Assembly: GCA_013398295.1 (NCBI GenBank)
Contig: VZSF01001075.1
Location: forward strand, 1,178,001 to 1,242,000
DNA length: 64,000 bases
Reading direction: 5' to 3'
Source: Chionis minor
Taxonomy: Eukaryota; Chordata; Aves; Charadriiformes; Chionididae
Part shown: one piece after another, positions 1 through 11,800 of the stretch
How the letters are laid out: the number at the start of each line of letters is the position of its first letter
How positions within the stretch are numbered: position 1 is the first letter of the stretch
Notes under the pieces: model-generated
Databases searched by the model: none
Told to the model about the DNA's origin: nothing
What the model saw: the letters and a program-made list of their open reading frames with translations, nothing else
Translations under genes and position numbers: made by a program

Positions 1-2347
1 AAATGCAGCAAACAGGTGGCATACATGTTTGGTATCGTTCTTTCCACAATACTAAGCCTGTCTACATTAATTCATTATATTCTGTGTTACAGAGTGCCCT
101 TCATTCAAAGTCTAGCAAAAAAAAAAAAAAAAAAAATCAAAGTAGGGCAGAAAAATAGTTGATAAAGTCAGAGAATGAAGGAGATACCCCAAGCATGTAA
201 ATCCTTTGCCAGGGGTCAAAACTGAAAGGTTGGAGTAAGAATATAAGTAGAAAAGAGATGAGGAAGAACGAGGTAAGTGCAAATCTACTGTGAGTTCTGA
301 AAAGGAGGTTATTTTTAAATTCCAATGGGTAAGAAAAATGAGTGTGACAGAGAACAAACCATAGCCCAACATCATGGAGAAGAGAATTTTGCTTGTGACA
401 CTCTGTGCACCTTTAAGTTTGGGGAAGAAGGATTGCTGAGAACTGTAATTGGGGGAGCTGCTGCTTTATAGTCAGGAAGGATTAAGAATAGCTCTGAAAG
501 ATGTGGAGTACCTCTGTTCCCACTGACAACAGCAGAGTTTGAAAGTGCCCATAGTACTCATAAACCTTAGGAAAGAAAAATAAGTCAGAAATACAGATGG
601 TTTTTCTGGAGAGAGTGACAAAATACAGACAAGAATTACAAGAATATTTTAAGCCATTTTCATGAATAAACCAAGGATTTCTCCCTATGGGAGCAAATTT
701 CACTTTTTGCTCGTTTCCATCTGTATCATGCAGTGGTTTAATTATGCAGCAGTCTCAACAAATAGATTGTCACAGCATTTTAGAGTAGCTAATTCTATTC
801 AAAATGCTAGCAGAAGATGGGGTAGTGCCTTCACGGGTTTGGCTTAGTTTAACCCATACACTTCTCTTCACTAATGACTTGAACAATTCAGGATATTATA
901 TCCATCAAAAAACCCTGATCTTGTTGAAATATTAAGACTTGGATGCACCCTGAAAATCAAAGTACTACATAGTACAAACTCAGAATTCTCCCCATCTACT
1001 CAAAAGCAACTCAAAATTTACAAGCCTAACGAAAGTATTCTAAAAAGAATGGGTTGGATAAGATACTTGAGGATCTGAAATAAGCGTATCACTGTCTCTC
1101 TCAAATCAAGGTATGTTACTAACCACAGAAAACCAAATGAGGACAGATATATAATACTTGATAGAAATGGAAATTAACATAGCACTCAAAAGTCACTAGG
1201 TATAAAGCTTATTACACCTCCTCATCCTAAGTTTCAAGCGGAGAGTGGCTACACTAGAGAAAATTTAGGAATGCACTTGATGTTTGTTCTCTTCAATAAT
1301 AGGTATAGCTATTGACAGTCCCTGTATTATACTATATGCTATCAATTTACCCAGAGAATTACCAAAAATATTAAATGAACTGATATCCATAATTTCTGTT
1401 ATCTAGATTTTTTTTTACTCAATTTCAGTAGCCAGGTAATATGACAATAACATAGCTTTTTATTCAAAGGGAAGTGGAGTTCAGTGATTAACAATCGAGG
1501 TATTTGTAACTGCTCACTATAGGCCAAACATGCATTTAGGAACAGATAATTCTTTTCTAAGAATAATTCTAAAGATAATTCATTCCTGATGAATGCAGAT
1601 GGCCCATGATCTCTTTTTAGAGAAAGTGCAAGGCTGATTCACTGACTAGGGATAATACACTGAGCTACAGAATAAGCTAATGCATGGCAACAATCAAACG
1701 TTTAAGGCAACAGGGAAGCTAGGACATGTAGAAAAAAGAGGTAATTTTCCTTGTGTTATCTTCCTAACTTTGAAAGTAAATTACTAAATCCGTGGCAATA
1801 ATATTATTTCATATGTGTGTTTATCAGGACCTCCCTATAGAGTAGTACCTTCTAACTTGCTGTACATACACCACACTTCCCTTCTCGGTTTTGTTTTTAA
1901 AATTTCTCAGAGCATAAATAACTTCTGCGTAATCAAGCTGGAGACAGAAAATGTCCTATAGGTGTAACAATCTTTTAGAACGAATGAATACAAACAAATT
2001 TTGACTGGACAGGAACATATGACAAAAAGCTGCTTAGGTGAAACTCTTCAGCTGACAGAGGTGAAGAGTGGTGACTAATGATATTAAAGAAAGGATGTGT
2101 ACAAGCTTGTGTATTTTTGTGAAATTGAATATGTGCAATTTTGTTGCTAACAGCAGGTTATCTAATCAGGAAACCATACCCTTAAAATGAGGTACACTTA
2201 AAGCACAAATGTATGGATATTAGAGAAGAATTTCAGAAAAACTGAGCACCTTTGAATTTCTTAGCAGAGTGCAAATGACTGAAGACCTTCCCATGCTCTA
2301 CATTTACACACTCAGAGAAGAAAAAAAAAATAAAAATCTTGCCTTAC
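1..2347 (-). other. CDH8: CDH8 intron following the first coding exon (partial)
   Basis: This AT-rich stretch lies downstream of the coding exon's GTAAGG donor in the sense of the minus-strand gene. I looked on the minus strand for the next type II cadherin exon (the rest of EC1, with its calcium-binding motifs) and did not find it, so the intron runs off the window's left edge. It contains a run of about 20 A residues at 117-136 and no recognisable transposon. The open frames here are short and AT-driven. Intron assignment follows from the exon call; numbering it intron 2 assumes one non-coding exon upstream. Confidence 0.75.
117..136. repeat. Poly(A) homopolymer tract
   Basis: An uninterrupted run of about 20 A on the plus strand. 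There is no retroposed gene body or LINE tail visible next to it, so I treat it as a simple homopolymer. Its length is likely to be polymorphic or mis-called. Confidence 0.85.
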
Positions 2348-2599
2348 CCGGCCAACTAGTATTGGTTCAGGTCCAGAAAATTCTTCTAATACAAACATTT
2401 GATTCCAAACCCAGCCTCTCTTGGAACGGTTCAAAACTCTTTGTTCTTCAGTTAGCCTTTTTAGTCCTGTACTAGATCCACTTGGTAGTACTTGAGATTG
2501 ATTCATTGGAGCCATACAAATGGAAGGAAGGACAGTAATCCATAATATTATTAATGGAGTCCACGTATCCATAAGCATTTCCGTTAGTCTTTCTGGCAT
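2348..2599 (-). CDS. CDH8: Cadherin-8, first coding exon (residues 1-84)
   Basis: CDH8 is a calcium-dependent type II classical cadherin of the neuronal plasma membrane that mediates homophilic synaptic and axonal adhesion. This exon encodes 84 residues from a true ATG (plus-strand cat at 2597-2599), beginning MPERLTEMLM. A hydrophobic signal-peptide core lies at about residues 14-30 (TPLIILWITVLPSICMA). A short propeptide follows, with NxS sequons at N33 and N57, then the furin site RSKR at 58-61. The mature chain starts GWVWNQ, so W63 and W65 correspond to mature Trp2 and Trp4, the paired tryptophans of type II strand swapping. The exon stops after LVGR at a GTAAGG donor (2347-2342), phase 0, as in other type II cadherins. 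The MPERL start, the MAPMNQSQV propeptide and the FVLEEFSGPEPILVGR strand match CDH8 better than CDH11, CDH6 or other paralogues, from memory of the family. The rest of the gene lies beyond the left edge. Confidence 0.93.
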
Positions 2600-2610
2600 T
2601 GTACCACAAG
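2600..2610 (-). other. CDH8: CDH8 5' UTR part of the start-codon exon and candidate acceptor
   Basis: The exon must begin a little 5' of the ATG. Reading the minus strand, the best acceptor is GCGTAG just before 2610, preceded by a T-rich stretch (TTTCATTTCTGTGG). That would leave an 11-nt 5' UTR in this exon. The alternative is CTACAG ending at 2660 (exon start 2659), with a weaker pyrimidine tract. Which is used cannot be settled from the sequence alone. Confidence 0.45.
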
Positions 2611-3921
2611 CTACGCAAATCACCACAGAAATGAAATTATTATTTTGCTTTCCTCCAGACTGTAGCAATCCAATTCATCATGCAGTACAGAACATTTACT
2701 TACAGCTCCTCCATGTGTTTACAGCACAGTCAAGGTAAAAATAGCTTAGATTATAAAAACATGATCCATTGAGTTTTCCAGTCATTAAAGATTCCTGGTG
2801 GAGGGGGAAAAAAAGAAAAAAAAAAGGTCAAATCAGTGACTAAAGAGCTTGGGAAAGCATTCTGAAAAATCTTATTTACTTTTACATTGTAAACAAGCCA
2901 TATTAGGTTTTAAATTTATAGTACATAACACTAGTGTGTATTAAATGGGTTTTAAAAAATATATTAAGTGATTCTGTGAATTCCTTCATTGCCTGAAAAT
3001 AGTGAATAGAGAGACGACCCAGAGAAATGATTACACACACTCAGAAAAACATTTTACTTGCAGTTTGTCTTAGGGTCTGAAGAAGCTCCTAGCCTTCTTG
3101 CTAGCCTGTACTTTTTATGTAATCAACTATAAACACTTAGCATGTCAAATAATAAAAGTCAAACAAAATCATGCTCTTGCATACAGACTTACTCTCCTCT
3201 CCTCCACAAGAAAAATTACTTCTAGTAAGTGTACAATGCTGCAGCAGTACATTCTTATTTTAGTAATCGTCTAGCTGCAGCAGCACATGGCTCAACAAAA
3301 CCTTCGCGGCCCAGCAGAGGACCAGGACTGGCATGTCCACTGTGAAATCCACGATCTCCAAACCAGACCACTACCAGAACCTAAGTCAGCTCATTCTGCA
3401 CATCTGCACTGCAGGACTCTCCGTGTCTCTCTCTCACTTTCAGAGAAAACACAAGTCAGATTTCATTTCAAAGACATTTTCCTTGATAGACACGTGGGAG
3501 CATTTAGTCTTTCTTTCCCCACCCACCCTTTCATGTATTAGAAGTCCACATCAGGTTTCATCTCAGTGTAAATATTCCTTGAAACGGCCAAACAAGTTAA
3601 CAGCGTAGGGCTTGCTAATGCTACAGTGATTGGCAAAACCTGAAATGCAGCCATGGATCACTTAGAAAGATAGATGGGACACGGCTCAGGGAGAAGGGCT
3701 GCATTACAGCTGCTCTAACGAGGCTGGAGTTTTGTAAAAAGATGCCTGATACATTTTCATTGACTGATGCACTTTCATCAACTGATTCATATCCAAAAAA
3801 TCTCTTGAGAAACCACCATATACAAGATAGGTAGGAATTTCTCTCAAGCTTGAGCTGTGTCTTAGACTGTGTTTTTTTCACTTTAAAATGAGTTCCTATT
3901 GTTGCATGTCTATGAAGATCT

Positions 3922-4008
3922 TGGGGATTTAGGGGTTTTTTGGGGGGGTGAGTGGTTTTGGGGTTTTTGGGGGGCGGGGGAGTGAGTGAGTTTGGGTTGG
4001 GGTTTTTT
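3922..4008 (+). repeat. G/T-rich low-complexity tract with many G runs
   Basis: The plus strand carries at least seven runs of three or more G separated by short T-rich spacers, including GGGGGGCGGGGG near 3969-3980. Such spacing permits a G-quadruplex. CDH8 is transcribed from the other strand, so the G-rich strand would be the template. Homopolymer run lengths here are likely to be error-prone. Confidence 0.8.
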
Positions 4009-5897
4009 TAGGTTCATACACACCCATGGAAGAAAACAGCTGAAAACATGAGTAACACCAGTAAAACTCAGCTGTTATTTTAAAAGCAAACAATGTAAAA
4101 AGTCATTTTTTTTAAACTTCAGTAATTGCCAAAGCAACTGTGAAATCTGTTGCATGAAAATCTGAAACTGTGAGAAACTTGTCTTTTTAAACGGGGAGAA
4201 GAGCTGTTATCAAACTAAAACTCAGTATCTCAAAGAGCATGGAAGAATGGTAAGCTAATAGTGCAGTGCTTTGACAATGCATCAAGAATGAGGTGAATAC
4301 CCATTACAGAACCAACCGTGGCTTAGAAACATCGTTTAGGCCTCATTGCCGACCGAGATGGAAAGAAAGAAATCAGAGAATACAACATGCTCTCGTAATG
4401 CAACTTCGGGAAGAATGTGAGGGAAGCAAGACAGGCCTTCAATCTCTTGGCATCCTCTCAATCCCAGAAAAGGGAAAAGGACAAGGAGAAAAGATTTGAA
4501 TTGCTTGATGGGAAGGGTCTGTCAAGTCACCCTCCAAAAATCCTCTTCGGTTTAGGGAATTAAATGGAGGTTTCTGCTGCTGCTTTCTGGCACATACTAA
4601 AAAGCGACATTTCCTGGGGCATGTTTGGTGGTAGAAGGTATCAAAAGAGAAAACCAGCCAAACTCTCAATGAAAGTGGTGAAGTTTGTTTGTATGGGATC
4701 CCTGTGCGTGTGCGAGTGGACTTGGGGGTGCGCCTGTGTCTGCCAGGGGACAGAGTGTTCTGATCCCTTCAACAGAGCAAGAACTGAAACACAGGAAAAA
4801 TACAACCACTGTAAAACAGAGTAATAGACATCATCTTCAAACAATATTGAGGATTAAATTCAAAACTAAGGGCATAAATTGAAAACCCAACTTGAGAGTC
4901 CTTTTCAGTAGCTGTGGGTTTTCAGTGTCTACATACAAAGTGATTTTTGACCCAGAAATAGGAGAGGCCCACCAGAAACCAAGTAGTACACTACAGCTTT
5001 GTCCAAGAAAGCCTCAAAAAGAACCCAAGTGGCCCATGACTGACTTTCTTACGCTGCCAGTACTAATTGGTATAGTTCTTTTTACTCACTGAACTAAATA
5101 ACAATAAAGGAGAGCGCCTCTTTTCACATTCAAGAGTCTTTTTGAAAACGATTCCTAATTAATCTACACAGGCTACCTTCTAAAAGAGACGAAATAAATG
5201 AGATAAAACGATATGATGCTCACAGAAACATTTCTGTTTGAAGAAAGAACAGGATATTTGTTTTTCAGAACTGCCACTCTGAATCCTTGGCAAACACTAA
5301 GTTCATTTCAGTGCATCCCTCCCCAGTTCCTCCCCCAGACTTCCTGCCTGTTACTCCGCGCTCACTCCAATCACATGTAGGTGCTACCCACCACCACTAA
5401 CGCGTGAGATTCACTGTGACTGGGCTTCCCTCACGATACTTTAAGGCAAACCAGAGTCAAAAGCACACCAAAATATTACTAATGCACATACCACGTCATT
5501 AAACCTAATTTAATGAAACAACCCGCTGAAGAGTACAGTTACACACGGTCAAGGAACGCAAAACTGTGAGATTCTAAATACCAACAGGAATATCAGGCAA
5601 TCGTTAGTGCAGGGTAAAGAAAAAAACTCGACGGGACTTTTGCACACCTGAGTATACTGCAGGGGAATCTCATCAGTGTGTAACAACAGGGCTGGATAAA
5701 TCTCCCTACAGTCCAACCCACATTGCTGGGGCCTTTTGAGCCTTCCTTATCGGAGTAACAGGATCTCATTTGGGATTCACTGCTCTATCAGTGAATTGTG
5801 GCATTTTCTTTGTGCAATGTTGTACGGAGATTGTACTGCGCCCAAATTTCTTTACCAAATTTGGAAATTAATTTTCTTCTCCATTCCTGGGAGCAGA

Positions 5898-5915
5898 CCA
5901 CCACATATGTGGTGG
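5898..5915. promoter_or_regulatory. 18-bp perfect palindrome containing a CATATG E-box
   Basis: CCACCACATATGTGGTGG equals its own reverse complement over 18 bases. It is centred on CATATG, a bHLH-type E-box core. It lies in intron 1, in otherwise unremarkable DNA. A binding role is inference only; a perfect palindrome this long is uncommon by chance. Confidence 0.3.
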
Positions 5916-8900
5916 GGAGCTGATGGAAGGCATTACTAAATGCTTGGCCCTATTTATTTCATAGTGGCTAATACAAAAATCAAGAAATGCCTGGTAGTTA
6001 AATCGTAATCCTCTGGCTTAGATGTGTAGGAGAGACTGATATGGCAACTGAAACAGGCTACTATAACGATATTAAAAAGCCACGTGTAAAGGGAGATCTG
6101 GCAATCGGGGCCGACGAGCGGATGAGGCACAGTAGCATTTTCCCTCCTTGTATCATGCCAGGGCCTAAAGAAGTGGTGAGTATGGAACGACAGCAAAATC
6201 ATTCCCGTGAATAATTCCAGCCAGAACTACCGTTTGCTAAGCAACCAAAAGAGGACAAGCATGTGGCCCTTAAAAAGTGTATTTCCACCGTCATAAGGAT
6301 TTTGTTGGTGTTGATAAAAGCATAATTTTTGCTTTGAATTTCCGGGTATAGCCCTGGGCTGTTTTCTTTAACAAAACTTCACTGTTCTTCTAAGTGGTTC
6401 CCCTGTGCAGTGTATGATATATATACCACCATAGATACAACTCTAATCCAACAAAGCTGTTTGCAGAATGGCTTTAGTTCTCCATGCATTCCTGAGAGGG
6501 GAAGCGATATTTCAAATACCAATAATTTCTTTAATGCAGCAAACAGATGGAAGACAATGTGACACTATGTCAGGTAGCAGAGATTCAGATAACTGTCTTA
6601 TGTTCCAAAAACGTTAAGAGTGGATTCATAAATTTGGTTCTCCATGCACAGCCTACAGAGAAATACAGATAAGGCAGAGCGGTTTGTTTTCCACTTATGT
6701 ATGTGCTGATGTACTTTTAGAAAAATATTATTCTATTAACAGGAACATGCATCTCGGAGCACTACTTGTACAACTCTAGGCCATCCAGTGCCTAAGTTTT
6801 TATTCAAGTGCAACACAAAAAGTGATTACAATGAAGTAAAAGTTTATAACCTAACACTAGAACGTAACTAGCACACCAACTTCAGAAATCAATGTAGTAC
6901 ACATTGAAACCTCTTTTGGAACTAAAAACCTATGTAGGTTACTTGTATATATTTATATATATAATGCCTGCATAAAGTTAGAGTCAGGTATGACAACAGA
7001 CAGCTATAGCAGAAACACTAGCTGATGAGAGTCCTCATTTTGCATATGAGTGGTGCAAAGCTTTAAGATGGCTAGCATATCTGACGTAAATAATTTTGTT
7101 ACAATTATTTTAGAATCATCTTGAAGCTTTAAAAGTCGAACACTGGAAAGCAGCAGATTTTTTGAAAAGAATAATAAAGTTATTAAAACTAGTTTAATAT
7201 GTAAAGTTATTATTGAAAAAGAAGCAAAAGTAAGATCAAAAGCTTTAAAAAAAATCCATTTATTTTTAGGTTTCAAACCACAGAATATCTATCTGGGCAA
7301 GTAAAACACTTTATTACAATGCTAGTGCATCGATTTACACCATGATCTTAGTTTAAAAGTTTTTAGAGCAACTCTAGTGTTTCTTCATGTAAGGGACACA
7401 CGAGGGTTGTAATAAGTATTGCAGCGAAGATTTTTTTTCTTTATTTCATTCTGCATTTACCTTATCATTCGTAGTGATAATATGCAACAGCTAAGTCCTT
7501 TGACCCCACTATTTCATTAGGGTGGATTCTACCAATTCCTAAACAACTGTTATTAAGGCAAACAAACAAACAAAAAACCCCACCCACAACTTGAAGTACT
7601 GGTTTATTTAAATAAGCTACATTAGAGACGCCAGATAAAAGCTAGTGATTTTTGCCTAAAGTAGGGGGGTTTGGTAGAATTTTCAGGAACTTTTATATTT
7701 TGTACAATAGATGACTCCTTCTGCATGCATTCAGAACACCAATATCAAACTGCCACAATATGAGGTGAATGACACATAAAGCAGCGGAGCTCCAGTGAAA
7801 ACGTTTTAGATATCTTTATGCATAATCTCTACCTTTGATGCTAATTCAGGATAAGCAAATTGGCATTCCAATACAAGCAGCCTCGTATCTGATGGGGGTG
7901 TTCATTTACTGATCACCCAGAGAGTTCCGACCAGCGCTGTGCGACAGCGCACAGACAGCCTGGGCACTTTGCAGGCGTCCTTCGGAGCCTCGAAATTCCA
8001 TTCGACCCACATGGGCTTCTGTGTCCAGAAGAATGGATTTAAATTTATTTCTGACAGAAATAAGTATCATTATTACCACGAAACAAAGCTGCGGGCAATA
8101 GTTTTAACACAGGTTAGGAGAGTAAAATAGGAGGGTTAATCAGGTGCCCTTGACAAAAATTTACATCTCGCAACTTCCTTTATCTGAAATTCATTAAGAA
8201 ACAATGAGTTTCTCTTTACACAGTCACAGGTTTCCCGCAGCTCATGATCAGGTATTGTATTTCCCCTGTCAATAGGTCTGCAAGCATGGGATCCATTTTG
8301 ACAGCCTGTACACAGGTACCGGTATCTTGTACCTTTTGGTGTTTCAAGCACCAAATCTTTATTATTGCACCAAAGCAACCGATCTTTGTCATTGTTCAGA
8401 TCAACTTTTTTTTTTTACCTCGGGCCATTTTTCTCTTTCCTGTTTTTCAGTGCCCTCAGTAGCTAGAGCGTCTTTCAGCGGTTTTTTTTGGCTTCACACT
8501 GTTCTTCCTGTTCCTTAAGCTCTTCGGCTTTAATTTTACTACTGCAGGTGTTGGCTACGCTACCACTCACGCTTCCTAGACCCATTTCTCCAGGATTCAG
8601 ACAGGGTCCTTTTCCATCAATAGCAGCAACATGATGCAAAGCCTTTCCACCGTGGGAAGCGCAATTATCTTTCCTTCATTGATCCTCTTTCGGCAGCACA
8701 ATAGCGCCTTAAGTTTTCAATAGTAAAAATATAAGGCCTTACCACTCCAGTTTTACTTGCAGGAATAATTTTTGCTCATAAGAGAACTGTGGCAAGGACT
8801 TTAATTTGCCATTAAAGCAGAGCAAACCTGAAGTCCATCACAATAGAACTATCAAGACACCTTAAACAAATAATGATGTCATCCTCGCCCGCATAACTTT

Positions 8901-9277
8901 GCTACATGCTCATCCCATTTCCAGTACATTCCTATTATAATGTAGTTGAACTTGATTTTAAACTACCTTGGCTGAGGCAGCATTCTCATGTTTCTGCTGC
9001 AAAGGAATGAGTCCTTCTTGCCATAAACAGTAACTATTACTCTTCAGTGGATTACTCATTTGCGTAAAGATTACTTGTGTACTCCCAAAAAATGAAAATT
9101 AGAAAGCAATTCTCCACCTTACTGCGAGATGAAGAGGAGTGAGGCTGCAACGAGACACGCTGCCATGGCAGCAGCTGAGAGCTGGCTTACAGTGCCCACC
9201 GAAGTGCCACTCGCACGCCCCGCCAGACTCTACTGCCTCTCTTATCTGCCAGCGGAACTGCACGCGGAGTCACTCCC

Positions 9278-9369
9278 TAACCCAGTTCTGTCAAAATGAT
9301 CTTGTTAACTTAAACGCTTTTAATAGTAAAGTGTTTTTTAAACCAAATCATTTTGACAGAGCTGGGTTA
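9278..9369. repeat. 92-nt near-perfect inverted repeat / hairpin
   Basis: The left arm at 9278-9300 (starting TAACCCAG) pairs with the right arm at 9347-9369 (ending CTGGGTTA). There are 23 positions with a single non-Watson-Crick pair (T:G). After small internal bulges, a second stem of about nine pairs (AAACGCTTT with AAAGTGTTT, one G:T) closes on a 7-nt loop around TAATAGT. The whole segment folds into one rod of pre-miRNA size on either strand. The ends read TA|ACCCAG and CTGGGT|TA, so it could equally be a tiny palindromic MITE with TA target duplication. I do not recognise the sequence as a named miRNA or transposon family. Confidence 0.6.
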
Positions 9370-11745
9370 AGCCATCGCTCGCATTATTCTTCCACCAACA
9401 GCGATTTTAATTTCAGAGGGTTTTGACCCCCTCCCCCCGCACACACGAGCTGCATGTTTCCAATAATTCTGCATTCCCATTCTTTTCTGCGCTGCAGTTT
9501 ACCATCCCTGCAGTTGTGCTATTTTGCAAGGCAACACAGTAAGCCAGACCAGTGAAATGTGGGTTAAAAAAAAATTGCATCAAGTCTGCGTTTCAAGAAG
9601 TCTTTTCCTTCAAGTTTATCACCCAGATCCTTGCACTGATCTAGTTTACAGCGTGGCTGCACAAGCAGTGGCATCAGCACAACTAAAGAGCCCGTAAACT
9701 ACAGGACAACAACAAAAAAGGGTTTGCAAACAGCTGTGCTGCCAAAGAGCATATGAAGTTTGACTACATGCTTTAGGGAGCAGACAAACAGTTGAATCGA
9801 CAAAACCGAGTGGAGAGTAACTTCCGGGAAAGAGGAGAGAACAAGCAATTAGGGTCAGGGAAATGACTTAAATAAAACTCTGACGGACTCCTGCTTCGCT
9901 ACCTCCGTGGCAGTGCGATGCAGCTCCATTCATGGATGCTGGCAGATTTTAGGGATGGAAACCTCTCCCACCACCCAGCTGCAGCCGGGCTGGAGTCGGG
10001 TGTGCTGTTGTGAGAAGAGTCTGTCAGGAGGAGACTCCCAGTGATCCCGACCACCTGCAGCACCCGCCACCGCACCGCGGCGAGGGGCTGCAAACAGCAG
10101 CGAGCCAGCAGCCAGACTCTGGGCCATGCACGTTCTAGGCATGGCCCCAAATCATAATTACACTTTGTAGCTGCTCTAAATTTCACGGACTAACAGTGAT
10201 TTTAAGGGACTGTTATGTCACCTGGAGTTACCTGTAACATAGACAAGCATTACCCGCACGTCCTTTCCTTTGGCCAGGCACCTGAAATTTCAAAGGAAGG
10301 AAAACGAGACGGGAAATGCTCTGCTAGCTCTGCTGTAGCAGCAGGGTGACACACACCCGAAGTACACCTTGTGCTGTCAGACGTGCAGGAGAGGATCCTG
10401 CCAATACAAATTCTCCAAGTTTATTTTGATACATCAGGTGTGGCAATTTGCCTATGGCTGCCTGGAGAATCAAAGGCAGTAATGTAAAAAATTACTTATT
10501 TCAGCAACAATGGTAACAGACACTACCTCTCTTTTCTGGTCTTTGATGTTCTGCCTTACACACAAGGAGTAATCCAGTGTGCAAAGATATGCCACCCTAT
10601 TTTTTACACTTAGCCATGCATTGCTGCTCGTGATAGTTAAAGACATCCGAACAGTTCCTCAGGTTTCTAAGTTAGTTATTAAGCTTGTGTCAAATGCCAA
10701 GGGACTGTTTTAAGCCCAGTGTTCATCAGTCTTTGCATTGGGTGTACAGCTGATAGAGTTCATACGCTTGCACCGAGGTAATACAGACATGCAGAAATGT
10801 ACGTCGGTACAGAAATGCAGCAGTTTCTTCCATAGTTAGACCTTTAATATTTATTGGGGTATTTACTCATCTAGCTATAAGATTATTAACAGCAAAAGCA
10901 GGTCCCACCAGTTTCAGGGGTCTGTTTCAGAGGCCAAGGGAAGGAAAGGTTAGAAAAGCTCTTCTGAGACAAATTCCTCTCCCTTAGTTTCCTTACTCCT
11001 TTGCTTTAACTAGGAAACACCATGACTGGGGCTCTGAAGTAGAGATGAGGCTGCTACAGGATATAGGTCATTACACAACTTGACTAATGCTTTGGGATAA
11101 CGAGAAAATGATATGCACATCACACTGAAATATATCTTCTTTAATCAAAGTAATATATTGCAACCAATTGTGCGTTATCCTTTGATTGCTTGACATGATA
11201 CTCTATCATAGCTACAAAGTCTATTTCATGTTAGTACTACCTACAGGGTTTTTATGCTTTTTGGCAAACACGTACTTTCAGGAAATCTTGTTTTTAATAA
11301 AACAAGAGTATCCTGGCCCCGTGATGTCATGCTTATTGTTTAACTTCTATTGGAATCCATAGAATTTCTTATCGGGGATATTTTTGTTACTCTTCAATTG
11401 TGAAATCAACATAGGCTAAGTTTAAAGCTGCTAAGGCTCTGACACTCTGTATGTAAAGCCGCCAGTCCTTCCAGAAGCTCTCACCATTTTACAGAACCAG
11501 AGTGCATTTACAAAAAATATAAAGCGTGTTGTTAGCACTTCCAAAGTATTTTTTTTCTACTTTATTTTATTATTACTTTGCACTGTGTAGCGCTCAGGAA
11601 TTCCAGTCGTGAATCCAACTGTGCTAGACATTGTTGGATACAGGACCAAGAGGCAGTATGTGCTCCACAGTCTGCAACTGAAGTAAAAGGACTTGTTTGA
11701 TTGCGTTTCCTCTCCAGTGAAATTAGTATCTACAACATTGCAGTG

Positions 11746-11800
11746 TTGGGGCTTTGGGGGTTTTTTGGTGGGTTTTTTTTGTTTGTTTGTTTTAATTTTT
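11746..11800 (+). repeat. G/T-rich low-complexity tract
   Basis: Alternating G and T homopolymers (GGGG, GGGGG, TTTTTT, then GTTT units) form a low-complexity patch in intron 1. It resembles the tracts at 3.9, 21.0 and 42.45 kb. No coding or element assignment is possible. Confidence 0.75.

Noticed and set aside
1..2347. Possible second coding exon of CDH8 (rest of EC1)
   Set aside because: Looked for type II EC1 sequence with its calcium-binding motifs on the minus strand and found none; the exon must lie beyond the left edge.
5777..5797. 7-bp inverted repeat TTCACTG ... CAGTGAA
   Set aside because: Chance-level arm length with nothing to suggest function.
7561..7590. CAAA-type repeats followed by CCCCACCCAC as a possible retroposon tail
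   Set aside because: No element body precedes it; simple low-complexity sequence.
9899..10186. 95-codon minus-strand frame in a GC-richer patch of intron 1
   Set aside because: No convincing flanking splice sites and no recognisable domain. An alternative CDH8 leader exon is conceivable but not supported.
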